Assembly: GCA_025362035.1 (NCBI GenBank)
Contig: JANYIN010000138.1
Location: 1 to 38,234 of the forward strand
DNA length: 38,234 nucleotides
Source: Gemmatimonadaceae bacterium
GTDB taxonomy: Bacteria > Gemmatimonadota > Gemmatimonadetes > Gemmatimonadales > Gemmatimonadaceae
Reading direction: 5' to 3'
A program made the position numbers and the translations under genes. Numbering within the stretch: the stretch's first letter is position 1; every line of letters begins with the position of its first letter. The notes below the pieces were generated by a model. That model ran no database searches. It saw only the letters and a list, made by a program, of their open reading frames with translations, and was not told where the DNA came from. Of this stretch, positions 8,688 through 17,090 are shown in pieces.

Positions 8688-10022
8688 CTAGTAGTGCGGG
8701 AGGTGGGCGGGCTCAATTGGCTCGTCCAGATCGCCGGTGAACGTCGGGAAGGTCCACGTGCCCTCGAGCGGCAGCTGCTCGACGTAGAACATCTGCACCA
8801 TAACCATGATCGTGGCGAGCAGCGGAACAGCGACCATCAGGCCGATGAAGCCGAACACGATCGTCATCAACGTCTGGGTCACAACGGTGAGTGCAGGCGG
8901 CAGCCGCAACCCTTCCTTCATGAGCAGGGGAATGAGAATGTGGCTCTCGAGAAACTGAAGTCCCCAGTAGGTGAAGGCGACCGTGGCGGCCTTTTCCGGC
9001 GAGTCCAGAAAGCCCATCGCGATGGCCGGCAGCGCGCTGAGCACCGGCCCGATCGTCGGGATGAACTCGAACAACCCGGCAAGGACGCCGAGCGCGAATG
9101 CCGCCTTGATGTCGAGGAAGAGGAGGGCGATGGTCGTGACGGTGCTCATGACCGCCATGGCGATGAGCTGCGTAAGAAGCCACTTGCGAAGCACCACCGC
9201 GACACGATCCATCATGATCGCCCCCCTCGCTCGCTTCTTGGCGGGCAGCAATGAGAGGAGGCCGAGCCGGTAGAACTCCGGCTCTGCCGCGAAGTAGATG
9301 CTGAGAAAGAGGATGAGCAGCAACCCGCCGACGACCTCGACGGTGGACGTAATGAATGGGAACAGGTACCGGGACAGGCCGCGTATCCCTTCTTTCAACT
9401 GGTCATTCACTCGATTCGGCTGCGCGGTGGCGGGACTCCGTGCGCCTGTGTTGGATGGAGACCGAGTTGGGGCACCCGAGCCGACCGAGCGAGGCGCCGC
9501 GTTGGCGTCGTCCACGCCGGCCACCAACAGGCCGAGCACGCCAGTCTGCCGTTGTCTGACCCACTCCTGCACTCGATCGACCGCTTCGGGCAGCTTCTGC
9601 CGAAGCTCGCCTCCCTGTTCCACAAGTGTCGGGGCGACCCACGCGCCGAAGCCGACCAAAAGACCCACGAAGCTCAGCACGATGAGCGTGGCGGCAATCG
9701 CCCGTGGCACGCGAAATCGCTGGAAGTAGTCCACCCCGCCGGACACGGCGATGCCGAAGAGCACGCCGAGAAACACGACGAAGAACAAAACCTGCGCCAC
9801 CCAGAAGAGCGCCGCGCCCAGCAGCACAGCGAGCACGAGCGCCGTTGTGCGTATGACGTCGCGGTTTCGCCACCCCATGCCCCGGCGTGGCCTGGACTCG
9901 CTTCGGCCGATCGACCGAGTGGTCATGGTGCTGCGCCGCGGCCGCGCGGCGACATCGGTCGGAAGGATCGTGGCTGACGGCCGAGAAGTGTGCGGAGCGG
10001 GGTCGGGCGTGTCGTCGGTCAT
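8688..10022 (-). CDS. AI-2E family transporter (TqsA/PerM-like)
   Basis: This 444-residue inner-membrane protein has the AI-2E exporter family layout. A polar, Arg/Pro-rich N-terminus (to about 55) precedes two closely spaced helices, then a third. A soluble insert of about 120 residues contains helical EQGGELRQKLPEAVDRVQEW and a low-complexity linker. Four to five C-terminal helices follow. The family GLFEFIPTIGPVLSALPA block and the FLESHILIPLLM segment are both clear. Members export quorum signal or act as Na+/H+ antiporters; substrate here is unknown. Start is uncertain: internal ATGs before the first helix (about residues 33 and 49) are also possible. It is divergent from ribonuclease D with a 121-nt shared upstream region. 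Confidence 0.88.
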   Translation of the reverse strand: MTDDTPDPAPHTSRPSATILPTDVAARPRRSTMTTRSIGRSESRPRRGMGWRNRDVIRTTALVLAVLLGAALFWVAQVLFFVVFLGVLFGIAVSGGVDYFQRFRVPRAIAATLIVLSFVGLLVGFGAWVAPTLVEQGGELRQKLPEAVDRVQEWVRQRQTGVLGLLVAGVDDANAAPRSVGSGAPTRSPSNTGARSPATAQPNRVNDQLKEGIRGLSRYLFPFITSTVEVVGGLLLILFLSIYFAAEPEFYRLGLLSLLPAKKRARGAIMMDRVAVVLRKWLLTQLIAMAVMSTVTTIALLFLDIKAAFALGVLAGLFEFIPTIGPVLSALPAIAMGFLDSPEKAATVAFTYWGLQFLESHILIPLLMKEGLRLPPALTVVTQTLMTIVFGFIGLMVAVPLLATIMVMVQMFYVEQLPLEGTWTFPTFTGDLDEPIEPAHLPHY

Positions 10023-10143
10023 TCGCCGAAAGTGGGAGAGCGCGGGAATCCCCTCATGCGCGCAATTTCCTGCCCGTGAAGGGCCGTGTGCGAAGCGCTA
10101 CATTACCGCGGGATTCGATCCGCCAACAGAGTGAGGACAAAGC

Positions 10144-11376
10144 GTGGCCCAACGCGCGAACGCCGCATCGTTCGAGTATCTCGACACAGTCCCGGCCGTG
10201 GAGCAGTTCACCACGGAGATTGCGCCTGTCCGAGAGTTGGCACTCGACACCGAAGGGGCGAGCTTCCACCGCTTCGTCGATCGGATCTACCTGCTGCAAT
10301 TGTCCACGCGTGAGCGCCACGCCGTCATCGATCCGCTCGCCATCGGCAAACCGGCGGGGCTGGGCGCGCTCCTGGAGAGCCCGAACGTGGAGGTCGTCTT
10401 TCACGACGCCGACTACGACCTCCGGCTGCTGCAGCAGGACTATGGTTGGCAGATCAAGCACATCTTCGACACACGCATCGCCGCGCAGTTGCTCGGCTAC
10501 GTCGCCTTCGGGCTGGCAGCCCTGCTGGAGCGCTTCTTCGATGTAAAGCTCGACAAGAAGCATCAGCGCGCGGACTGGTCCATGCGTCCGCTCACCGCGG
10601 ACATGCTGGACTACGCGGCGCAGGACACGCGCTACCTGCTCGAGCTTAAGGACAGGATGTCCGCCGAGCTGGAACGCATGGGTCGGATGGCGTGGGCGCG
10701 CGAGGAGTTCGGCCTGCTCGAAGGAACGCGTTGGGCCGAGGAAGAACCGGGCATGTCGTTCCTCAAGCTCAAGGGCGCGCGCGACCTCACGCGCCGCGAA
10801 CTGGCGGTCCTGCGGGAGCTCGTGCCGTGGCGCGACCTCGTCGCCCGGCAACTCGATCGCGCGACCTTCCGTGTCCTCGGCAATGAACAGCTGCTCGACA
10901 TGTCCCGTACGCAACCGGCCACCCGCGAAGCGCTCGGCAGAATCAAGGGAATGCCGCGGGGGATTCTCGAGCAGCGAGGCAACGAACTTCTCGATGCGGT
11001 CGCGCGCGCGCTGGCCGTTCCCGAGTCAGAGCTGCCGAAGTTCCCGCGCGCGGCGCGCTGGGATCGTGATCCCGATTTCGACGCGCGCGTCAGTGCGCTC
11101 AAGACGGCGCGCGATGAAGCCGCCAAGCGACTCGCGCTCGATCCGGGCGTACTGTGTTCGCGCGACCGGATGGAGGCGGTGGCGCGCCGGAATCCTGTAG
11201 CGGCCGCCGACGTTGCGGAGGTCACCGAGTTGCGGCGATGGCAGGTGGCGGAGCTCGCGGACGCATTCGTCGCCGCGCTGTCCCCGCATCGGGCTACGGG
11301 CGCCCATGGCAAGCCGCCCGCGATCAAGCAGGCGTCGATCTCCGAGACAACGAAGGAGTCGCCGTACAAGGAGTAG
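10144..11376 (+). CDS. rnd: Ribonuclease D
   Basis: The 410-residue protein carries a DEDDy 3'-5' exoribonuclease domain followed by an HRDC domain, the layout of RNase D, which trims tRNA and other structured RNA 3' ends. Catalytic motifs are ExoI LALDTEG (D35, E37), ExoII HDADYDLRLL (D92) and ExoIII YAAQD (Y157, D161). The HRDC region covers about residues 205-290 (LGNEQLLDMSRTQP, GRIKGMPRGI). A basic tail of about 100 residues follows. The GTG start at 10144 is preceded by GTGAGGAC. The gene appears monocistronic, with a divergent transporter upstream and a convergent gene downstream. Confidence 0.93.
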   Translation: MAQRANAASFEYLDTVPAVEQFTTEIAPVRELALDTEGASFHRFVDRIYLLQLSTRERHAVIDPLAIGKPAGLGALLESPNVEVVFHDADYDLRLLQQDYGWQIKHIFDTRIAAQLLGYVAFGLAALLERFFDVKLDKKHQRADWSMRPLTADMLDYAAQDTRYLLELKDRMSAELERMGRMAWAREEFGLLEGTRWAEEEPGMSFLKLKGARDLTRRELAVLRELVPWRDLVARQLDRATFRVLGNEQLLDMSRTQPATREALGRIKGMPRGILEQRGNELLDAVARALAVPESELPKFPRAARWDRDPDFDARVSALKTARDEAAKRLALDPGVLCSRDRMEAVARRNPVAAADVAEVTELRRWQVAELADAFVAALSPHRATGAHGKPPAIKQASISETTKESPYKE

Positions 11377-11402
11377 GCGCATCCTCCGCGTTTCTCGTCC
11401 GG

Positions 11403-11804
11403 CTACAGCCCCATGTAGGCTCTCACCCGCGGCTCGATGCGGTCGGGTGACCACATCGGGGACCACACGAGATTCACGGTCACCGCTCCCACGCCCGGAA
11501 TCGCCTTCAATACCCGTTCCGCCTCGCCCATGATCTCCGGCCCGCTCGGACAGCCGGGCGACGTCAGTGACATGTCCACCGACACGTCCGTGTTCTCGAC
11601 GCGCACGTCGTAGATCAGCCCGAGATCCACGATGTTCAGATTCAGGTCCGGGTCCTTCACCTTTCGCAGCGCGAGCTTGGCCTGTTCGAGGCTGAACTCC
11701 GAGAAGGCGCCAGGACTCCCCGGCTCGGGAGTACCATTGGTATCCAGCCGCTGAGGCTGAACGGTCAGCTCATCCGGAAAACTGGCGGTAGAATCGGCAG
11801 ACAT
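11403..11804 (-). CDS. MIP18/DUF59 family metal-sulfur cluster assembly protein
   Basis: This 133-residue protein contains a MIP18 (DUF59, SufT/PaaD-like) domain after a roughly 35-residue disordered N-terminus. Diagnostic blocks are DPDLNLNIVDLGLIYDV (51-67) and MSLTSPGCPSG with the conserved C85. They are followed by the helix and the VTVNLVWSPMWSPDRI strand typical of the fold. Such proteins act in Fe-S cluster maturation or, as PaaD, in oxygenase assembly; no phenylacetate genes are nearby, so a general Fe-S role is more likely. ATG 11804 was chosen because upstream frame sequence is Arg-rich and unlike the family. It is the likely downstream neighbour of the serine hydrolase gene, separated by 112 nt and a terminator-like hairpin. 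Confidence 0.88.
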   Translation of the reverse strand: MSADSTASFPDELTVQPQRLDTNGTPEPGSPGAFSEFSLEQAKLALRKVKDPDLNLNIVDLGLIYDVRVENTDVSVDMSLTSPGCPSGPEIMGEAERVLKAIPGVGAVTVNLVWSPMWSPDRIEPRVRAYMGL

Positions 11805-11866
11805 GAAGCGGCTCTCGATACGGGATGAGTGGAGTATCGCCACCCAGCGCCCGCGCCGCAACGACG

Positions 11867-11889
11867 AACGCCCCCGCGGAGCGGGCGTT
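11867..11889 (-). terminator. Hairpin downstream of the serine hydrolase gene
   Basis: AACGCCC (11867-11873) pairs with GGGCGTT (11883-11889) around a GC-rich loop that can pair further with a small bulge. It lies 28 nt past the minus-strand stop at 11917 and before the MIP18 gene. It looks like a GC-rich terminator, but the downstream T content is low. Confidence 0.45.
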
Positions 11890-11916
11890 GCGGCAGCGAT
11901 CAATTCTGGCGACGCG

Positions 11917-13353
11917 CTACGCCCGCGACTTCGCCTTCTTCTTGACCGCGCTCGACTTCCTGGCCGCACTGGAAGAGCCGCGAGCAGACTTGCTCTTCGA
12001 GAGTGAATTCTTCGACTTGGATGCCGTCGCGTGTCCAGCGCGAGACGATTTGGCGGAATGCGCCGAGCTCCCGCGGTGCTTCGAACTGCGCGCGCGGCGT
12101 GACGACCGCAGAGGCTTGTTCCAGCCGACCGCCTTGTCCGCCCGGAACGATCTCGGCATGGTGAGGAGTCCGCCAGGCGCATCACTCACCGCGAGGGCTG
12201 CGGCATCGGCCAGGTCGGCGCGCACATCCGAGATCACTTTCGCGGGGCGCCGCGCCCTCGCGGCGTGCACGCGGTTGGTGAGCAGGATGACGAACATCTC
12301 GCGGTCCGGATCGATCCACATGGATGTGCCGGTGTAGCCCGTGTGCCCGTATGCCTCGGAGCCGAAATAGTTGCCGCAACCAAAGGAGCCGGCGCACGTA
12401 TCCCAACCGAGGGCGCGCGTTCCCGCAGCCCGGCGCGTGAACAGGGCCACCGCGCTGTCGGACACGATGCGCACCCCATTGTAGCTGCCGCCGTTGAGCA
12501 GCATCTGCGCGAAAATGGACAGATCGCTCACGGTGCTGAACAAACCGGCGTGGCCGGCTACGCCGCCCAGCGCATACGCGTTTTCGTCGTGTACTTCACC
12601 GCGAAGTGGGTAGCCGCGCGGCGGGGACATCTCGGTGGGCGCAATGCGACCGCGGAGCGACGCGTCGGGACGAAAGTGCGTGTTCGACATGCCGAGCGGC
12701 TGGAACACGCGCCGCTGCAGAAAGGTGTCGAGCGTTTCGCCGGTGATGGCTTCGATCGTGAAGCCGAGCATGTCGGCGCCCAGGTCGGAATACTCGTAAT
12801 ATCTTCCCGGTGGCGCGAAGAGGGGAGTGGAGATCGCCGCCGCGCGAGCTTCTTCAGGCGTGTGGGCGATCCGCCAGAGATCGCGGCTCGCGGGAAGGCC
12901 TGAGCGGTGTTCGAGGAGTTGTCGAATCGTGACAGCTTCCTTGCCCCCGCCGTTGAACTCGGGGATGTACATCGAGACCGGATCGTCGAGGTGCAGCTTG
13001 GCCTCGTCGAAGAGGATCATGATTCCGGTTGTAGTCCCCACGACCTTGGTGAGCGAGGCCAGGTCGTAGATCGAGCGATCGGGAGCGACCGTTGCGGCAT
13101 CCTCCGTCCAGCCCAGACGCCCGAATCCCTTTTCCCAAACGGTGGCACCCTTGCGACCCACCACCACGGCCGCCCCGGGGTAGCCCCCCGCCTTGATCCC
13201 GCGTTCGATGACGCGATCAATCGTCGCCAAGCGGGCCGCTGACATGCCCACCGCACTCGGCGGCTTTGCGGGCAAGCCGTCGCTGGCGGCGCGAGTGCGC
13301 GTCGCCTTGACGGGGTGGATCAGCGTACTAGCGGCCAGCAGAAGACTGAGCAA
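11917..13353 (-). CDS. Secreted SxxK serine hydrolase with basic histone-like tail
   Basis: The N-terminal region (1-22) is a short hydrophobic signal. Residues about 35-390 form a beta-lactamase/penicillin-binding-protein-like hydrolase. Motifs are SLTK (S100 nucleophile, K103), YSD at 188-190 (the YxN position) and HTG at 337-339 (the KTG position). These class C-like enzymes include esterases, D-aminopeptidases and muropeptide hydrolases. The unusual part is residues about 404-478: a low-complexity Ser/Lys/Arg/Ala tail ending in a lysine run, like histone H1 or AlgP tails. It might bind anionic polymers such as teichoic-like glycans, LPS or DNA. The start is close to the hydrophobic stretch; codons downstream of the promoter region give no clear Shine-Dalgarno. 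It is divergent from the sigma factor operon. Confidence 0.88.
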   Translation of the reverse strand: MLSLLLAASTLIHPVKATRTRAASDGLPAKPPSAVGMSAARLATIDRVIERGIKAGGYPGAAVVVGRKGATVWEKGFGRLGWTEDAATVAPDRSIYDLASLTKVVGTTTGIMILFDEAKLHLDDPVSMYIPEFNGGGKEAVTIRQLLEHRSGLPASRDLWRIAHTPEEARAAAISTPLFAPPGRYYEYSDLGADMLGFTIEAITGETLDTFLQRRVFQPLGMSNTHFRPDASLRGRIAPTEMSPPRGYPLRGEVHDENAYALGGVAGHAGLFSTVSDLSIFAQMLLNGGSYNGVRIVSDSAVALFTRRAAGTRALGWDTCAGSFGCGNYFGSEAYGHTGYTGTSMWIDPDREMFVILLTNRVHAARARRPAKVISDVRADLADAAALAVSDAPGGLLTMPRSFRADKAVGWNKPLRSSRRARSSKHRGSSAHSAKSSRAGHATASKSKNSLSKSKSARGSSSAARKSSAVKKKAKSRA

Positions 13354-13741
13354 CGCGACAACTCCTCAATGACTCTTGTGCGCGAGACACGGACCGAACC
13401 GCTCCGGAGTCAGGGTACACACGCACCCCACACGCCCAGTCGCACACAGCGACTGACATGAGCGGTACCCCACCGCAAGCCGATGTTCTCTGGAACACCG
13501 CACTCTGGCAAGTATCGGCATCAGAAGTCTGACGCGCAATGCTTTGCGGCGTAACGGCATACGTCGGATTGTAAACATTTGGTTTGACAGGACCCTCGGC
13601 GACCCTGAAACAAGGCCACAACGGAGCTCCCCGCGAGCCACGGCGCGATCATCTGAAGCTTCTTGCGAAAAGAACCGTAGGGATGGCGACAGTGCGCTGG
13701 CAACCCTTTCCCTTCGCTACGTGACCAATCCACTGGACGTC
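13354..13741. promoter_or_regulatory. Divergent intergenic region upstream of the sigma factor operon
   Basis: This 388-nt gap holds no convincing gene. A TTGACA lies at 13584-13589 without a good -10 at the usual spacing. A GGAAC (13492-13496), the -35 core of many ECF promoters, is followed 16 nt later by TATCGG, a poor -10. A small CGCAA/TTGCG hairpin is near 13536-13549. If the sigma factor is autoregulated, its promoter should be here. A GTG frame running from about 13544 into the sigma gene is in frame, but its added residues do not look like sigma sequence. Confidence 0.3.
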
Positions 13742-14332
13742 ATGGAGAACGAACAGCTTACCGTGCAGCGCGCAATCGATGGCGATCAGGCGGCGATGCG
13801 GGCCCTTTGGACCCGCCACGCCCCTCATATTGACGTCGTCGTACGCCGGCTGGTGGGACAAGATGCCGACCTGGCTGCGGATGTCGCTCAGGAGGTTTGG
13901 ATCCAGATCTTCAGAGCCCTGCCGAAATTCCGGGGCGAGGCGCGATTCGGCACTTGGGCGCATCGCATCGCGGTGAACCGGACGCTGAACGCGTTGAGAC
14001 GGTCGCGTCGTACGTCGTCGCTGGAGGTGGACGTGGAAGACGACACCGCATCGGTAGAACCGGAGGCCGAGCGAGCGTTACTCGCCGCGTCGATCGAGGA
14101 GGCGGCTGGCCGACTGTCGCCAGGCGCGCGCACCGTCTTCCTTCTCCACGATGTCGAAGGCTACACGCATGAAGAAATCGCTGCTGAGCTTGGCATAACG
14201 CCGGGCGGCTCCAAGTCTCAACTCTTCAAGGCGCGCGCAAAGCTGCGCGTCATGCTGGCCCATTTGGTCGATGCACCGTCACGGCACACGATTGGCTCCA
14301 ACACCGCGGAACATGCTGCACCTGCATACTGA
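13742..14332 (+). CDS. ECF-family RNA polymerase sigma factor
   Basis: The 196-residue protein is a typical two-domain extracytoplasmic-function sigma factor. Region 2 (about 18-88) has DVAQEVWIQIFRALPKFRG and FGTWAHRIAVNRTLN, which bind core polymerase and the -10 element. A short acidic linker follows. Region 4 (about 120-173) has LLHDVEGYTHEEIAAELGI and the SKSQLFKARAKLR recognition helix. ATG 13742 gives standard length and places region 2 correctly; longer in-frame starts add unrelated residues. Its 3' end overlaps the anti-sigma gene by 20 nt, so the two are translationally coupled, and a PDZ protein completes the operon. It is probably held inactive by the neighbour and released by an envelope signal. 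Confidence 0.93.
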   Translation: MENEQLTVQRAIDGDQAAMRALWTRHAPHIDVVVRRLVGQDADLAADVAQEVWIQIFRALPKFRGEARFGTWAHRIAVNRTLNALRRSRRTSSLEVDVEDDTASVEPEAERALLAASIEEAAGRLSPGARTVFLLHDVEGYTHEEIAAELGITPGGSKSQLFKARAKLRVMLAHLVDAPSRHTIGSNTAEHAAPAY

Positions 14333-15035
14333 ACGACTCGCCGCCCTTGGCGACGATCCCCCGACGCCCGACGAAGCGGCGCACTTGGTGGTATGCGGCG
14401 AGTGCGCCCGCGAACGCGCGTCGTACCAGACGCTCGTCGCGATGGCGCGTGGAGAGCGAGAACCATTCGGACTGCCGCTCACGCGATGGGACACGATCGC
14501 CGCGGAAATCGCCGCTCGGCACGCGCGAGTTGCCGAAGTCGCGCCCCGTCGCCGCGCGAGACCGAGGCTCCTTCAGATTGCGGCGGGGCTGCTGCTCGTT
14601 GCCGGCGGCGCGGCGGCAGGGCGCGTGTCAGTCGGAGCGCGCCCGCTTCCGGGCGTGGATTCCGCGCTCGTCACGAAGACGTCCCCAACGACCTCCTACC
14701 AGTTGGGCGCGCGTTCGATTTCCGATTCCGTCGCATTTGCATCGGTGGAAGACGCGCGGTCCGTTCAGCAGCGCTCCGAAGCGACGTATGAGCAGGCCGC
14801 GGCGTATCTCGCACGCTACGACACCGCCGCGGTCGTCGGGGGAAGTCCCGTTGCGGTACGCTCCCGTCTAGCCGCATTGGATCAGATGATTTCCACCACG
14901 CGTGAGGCCATGCGACAGGCGCCTCATGATCCGGTCATCAACGGCTACTACCTCACGACACTCGGCCAGCGTGAGGCCACGCTGCATCAGCTCAATTCAG
15001 CGCTTCCGGCGTCACTCCGCGTCAACAGCTTCTAA
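14313..15035 (+). CDS. Zinc-type membrane anti-sigma factor
   Basis: The 240-residue product has the ZAS zinc-binding signature HxxxCxxC (H24, C28, C31) in its N-terminal cytoplasmic part, which in this family clamps the cognate ECF sigma factor. A basic stretch (about 77-85) precedes a single membrane helix (about 86-103). A periplasmic region of about 135 residues follows with helical, Gln- and Ala-rich segments and no recognised domain. The ATG lies inside the end of the sigma gene (20-nt overlap). The stop overlaps the next ATG by 1 nt (TAATG), so all three genes are coupled. The periplasmic part is the likely signal sensor or proteolysis target. Confidence 0.88.
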   Translation: MLHLHTERLAALGDDPPTPDEAAHLVVCGECARERASYQTLVAMARGEREPFGLPLTRWDTIAAEIAARHARVAEVAPRRRARPRLLQIAAGLLLVAGGAAAGRVSVGARPLPGVDSALVTKTSPTTSYQLGARSISDSVAFASVEDARSVQQRSEATYEQAAAYLARYDTAAVVGGSPVAVRSRLAALDQMISTTREAMRQAPHDPVINGYYLTTLGQREATLHQLNSALPASLRVNSF

Positions 15036-16270
15036 TGTCACTCCCCCGTTCGGTTCTTCACACGTCGTCTCGCGCATCCGTCGCGATGCCCGTCATCGCG
15101 TCGTTCGCGTTGCTGCTCGGTACGGGCCTCGTGCCGGCGCGCGCCCAGCAACGAGTTGAGAGCGCGACGCGGCGTGCACCGCGCGCGGAGCCCGGAGACT
15201 CCACCGAACGCCAGGTTCGCAGGTTGCAGCGGCAACTGGATTCCCTCACGCGCGCCTTTACCGAGAGCGACGGATTTTCATATGCCGAGCGTCGTCGCCT
15301 GGAAGACGCCCTCTCGCGGACGGTGCGTGGTCTAGTGGATCTGTCCAATCGTCTCGACGACGCGTCCGATCGCGCGCCGCGTTCCGACGACATGATCCGC
15401 TTTCGGGTGTCGCCGATGGGAGACGGAATGCCGTCGCCGATGGCGAAGGCGATCTCTCGGGCACGGGAGCGCCAGCTGGGCATGCCCACCGGATGGATCG
15501 GCATCGTGACCGAAGGCCCCGCCACCACACAGCGATTCGATGGCGGCGAATACATCGTCCGGTATCTCTCGTATCCACGTATCGTATCGGTCGATCCGAG
15601 CTCCCCGGCTCAGCGCGCGGGTCTTGCCACGGGAGACACGCTATTGGCGTACAACGGCCTGGATGTCCGCGAAAACGAGATTTCCCTCACTCGGTTGCTC
15701 CGACCGAGCGCCAAGGTGAGCGTGCGTGTCGAGCGAGAGGGAAGAGTGAGGGAACTTCCCGTGATCGTGGCCGCCGCGCCGACCAGCGTCCTGTTGCGCC
15801 GCGACGAGGAGGGGCGTTCACCCGGGGAGTCGTGGGAGATTGGCGGCGTACCCGAAGCTCCGGGCTTCCCGTGGGCGCCCTTGCCTCCATCACCGTCACT
15901 CGGCGCCTTGCGAGTGCTGCCGAGAGTACGGGAGCCCGGGCCGGCGGCCGTCGCTGGGGTGGGGCCATCGCCAATGCTGGGGTTGTATAGCGGGGTGGCG
16001 GGCGCGGAGCTCACGACCATCACCGACGGCCTTGCCAGGACCATCGGCGTACGAAGCGGAGTGCTGGTCACGCGAGCCCCGGCGGGCGGAATTGCCTACG
16101 AGTCAGGGCTGCAGGACGGAGATGTGATCCAGCGTGTCGCGGGACAGGAGGTGCGTTCAGTCGCCGACGTCCGCGGTCAGGTGAAACTCGCCGCGGAAAC
16201 CGGCGGTCACGTGGTTGAACTGAGGATTCTGCGCGAGAAGAAGCCGATGACGGTCCTGCTCAGGTGGTAA
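15035..16270 (+). CDS. Exported protein with two PDZ domains
   Basis: The 411-residue protein has an N-terminal signal peptide (helix about 17-32, likely cleavage after ARA at 37). A helical, charged region (about 55-110) may form a coiled coil. PDZ-like domain 1 spans about 152-247 (DPSSPAQRAGLATGDTLLA). A Pro-rich linker follows, and PDZ-like domain 2 spans about 315-411 (APAGGIAYESGLQDGDVIQ). No Ser-His-Asp protease domain or other catalytic motif is visible, unlike DegS or HtrA. It begins 1 nt inside the anti-sigma stop. PDZ domains bind C-terminal tails of misfolded envelope proteins, so it may sense envelope stress and act on the anti-sigma factor. That role is an inference from the operon. 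Confidence 0.85.
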   Translation: MSLPRSVLHTSSRASVAMPVIASFALLLGTGLVPARAQQRVESATRRAPRAEPGDSTERQVRRLQRQLDSLTRAFTESDGFSYAERRRLEDALSRTVRGLVDLSNRLDDASDRAPRSDDMIRFRVSPMGDGMPSPMAKAISRARERQLGMPTGWIGIVTEGPATTQRFDGGEYIVRYLSYPRIVSVDPSSPAQRAGLATGDTLLAYNGLDVRENEISLTRLLRPSAKVSVRVEREGRVRELPVIVAAAPTSVLLRRDEEGRSPGESWEIGGVPEAPGFPWAPLPPSPSLGALRVLPRVREPGPAAVAGVGPSPMLGLYSGVAGAELTTITDGLARTIGVRSGVLVTRAPAGGIAYESGLQDGDVIQRVAGQEVRSVADVRGQVKLAAETGGHVVELRILREKKPMTVLLRW

Positions 16271-16305
16271 GCGCGTGAATTGTCACCGCACGCGGCAGTG
16301 GCCCG

Positions 16306-17058
16306 TTACTTCAGCGCACCGCCAGGCACGAGGTAGATAAGCCGCAGGGTCGCTCGGTCGGAGTTGCTGATCGTGGAGGTGGCACTCTCACGATACATCA
16401 CGCTGCTGGGGTCGCGCGAATGGTTGAGGCCGAGCGCGTGGCCGATTTCGTGGCGGATCACTCCTTCAACAGTGGTTGGTGCGAGAAGCCTCCCGGCACT
16501 GTCGTGATTGGCGATGGCGATGTACGCCTTGGCGATCTCGAATGCGCTCGTCTGCACGCGATCCGTAACGCCGATGCGTTTGCCATCCTCGCTCGGGAAC
16601 CGATCCACCCAGCGAATAGCGATGTCGGCGGACGCGGAATCGAAGATGAACGTGAACTGAAGCGGGAACCCCGCCTGACTCCACTCCGCGAATACCGCGC
16701 GCGCAAACTCCGGATAGCGCGCATCCCAGTTTGGAATCTGAGCCGTCGGCGAGATGTAGACGCGGAGCGCGTCCACGACGTGCTCGGGCCAGCGGTACAG
16801 CGCGCTGTCCTGCTCATCCAGGATGTCGTTGACGTAGGTGCCCGAGGCGAGACTCGTAACGCGCCTCCGCATCTCCGCGGGCGAGACGACCTGGCTCTTT
16901 CCCGCGGGAATCAGCTCGCGGCGGACGATGCCCTGGACGACGCCAGCGCGAACCACGGTCGTGTCGCGAGCGACGACCGCCGCGTCACGGCGACGCACTC
17001 GACCTTGCGCACCGCGTAGCGCGTTCACGCCGACAAAGACAGCGAGCCCGACGAGCAA
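16306..17058 (-). CDS. Matrixin-like zinc metalloprotease (second of tandem pair)
   Basis: The product of about 250 residues carries the metzincin zinc motif HEIGHALGLNH (H203, E204, H207, H213). A Met-turn follows (SVMY, Met221), placing it with matrixin/M10-like secreted proteases. The N-terminus is a hydrophobic segment (signal or anchor), then a basic stretch. The start is uncertain: 17058 is a TTG within the hydrophobic segment, and no in-frame ATG or GTG is found in the codons I checked upstream, back into the end of the preceding gene. A GGGAGG lies about 40 nt upstream. It shares with its neighbour a GTYVNDIL-type segment, DSAL..RWP and the terminal RLIYLVPGG, so the two are paralogues. 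The stop faces the PDZ gene. Confidence 0.85.
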   Translation of the reverse strand: MLVGLAVFVGVNALRGAQGRVRRRDAAVVARDTTVVRAGVVQGIVRRELIPAGKSQVVSPAEMRRRVTSLASGTYVNDILDEQDSALYRWPEHVVDALRVYISPTAQIPNWDARYPEFARAVFAEWSQAGFPLQFTFIFDSASADIAIRWVDRFPSEDGKRIGVTDRVQTSAFEIAKAYIAIANHDSAGRLLAPTTVEGVIRHEIGHALGLNHSRDPSSVMYRESATSTISNSDRATLRLIYLVPGGALK

Positions 17059-17090
17059 CGCGATCGGAACGAATTCGAGACGAACGCGAA

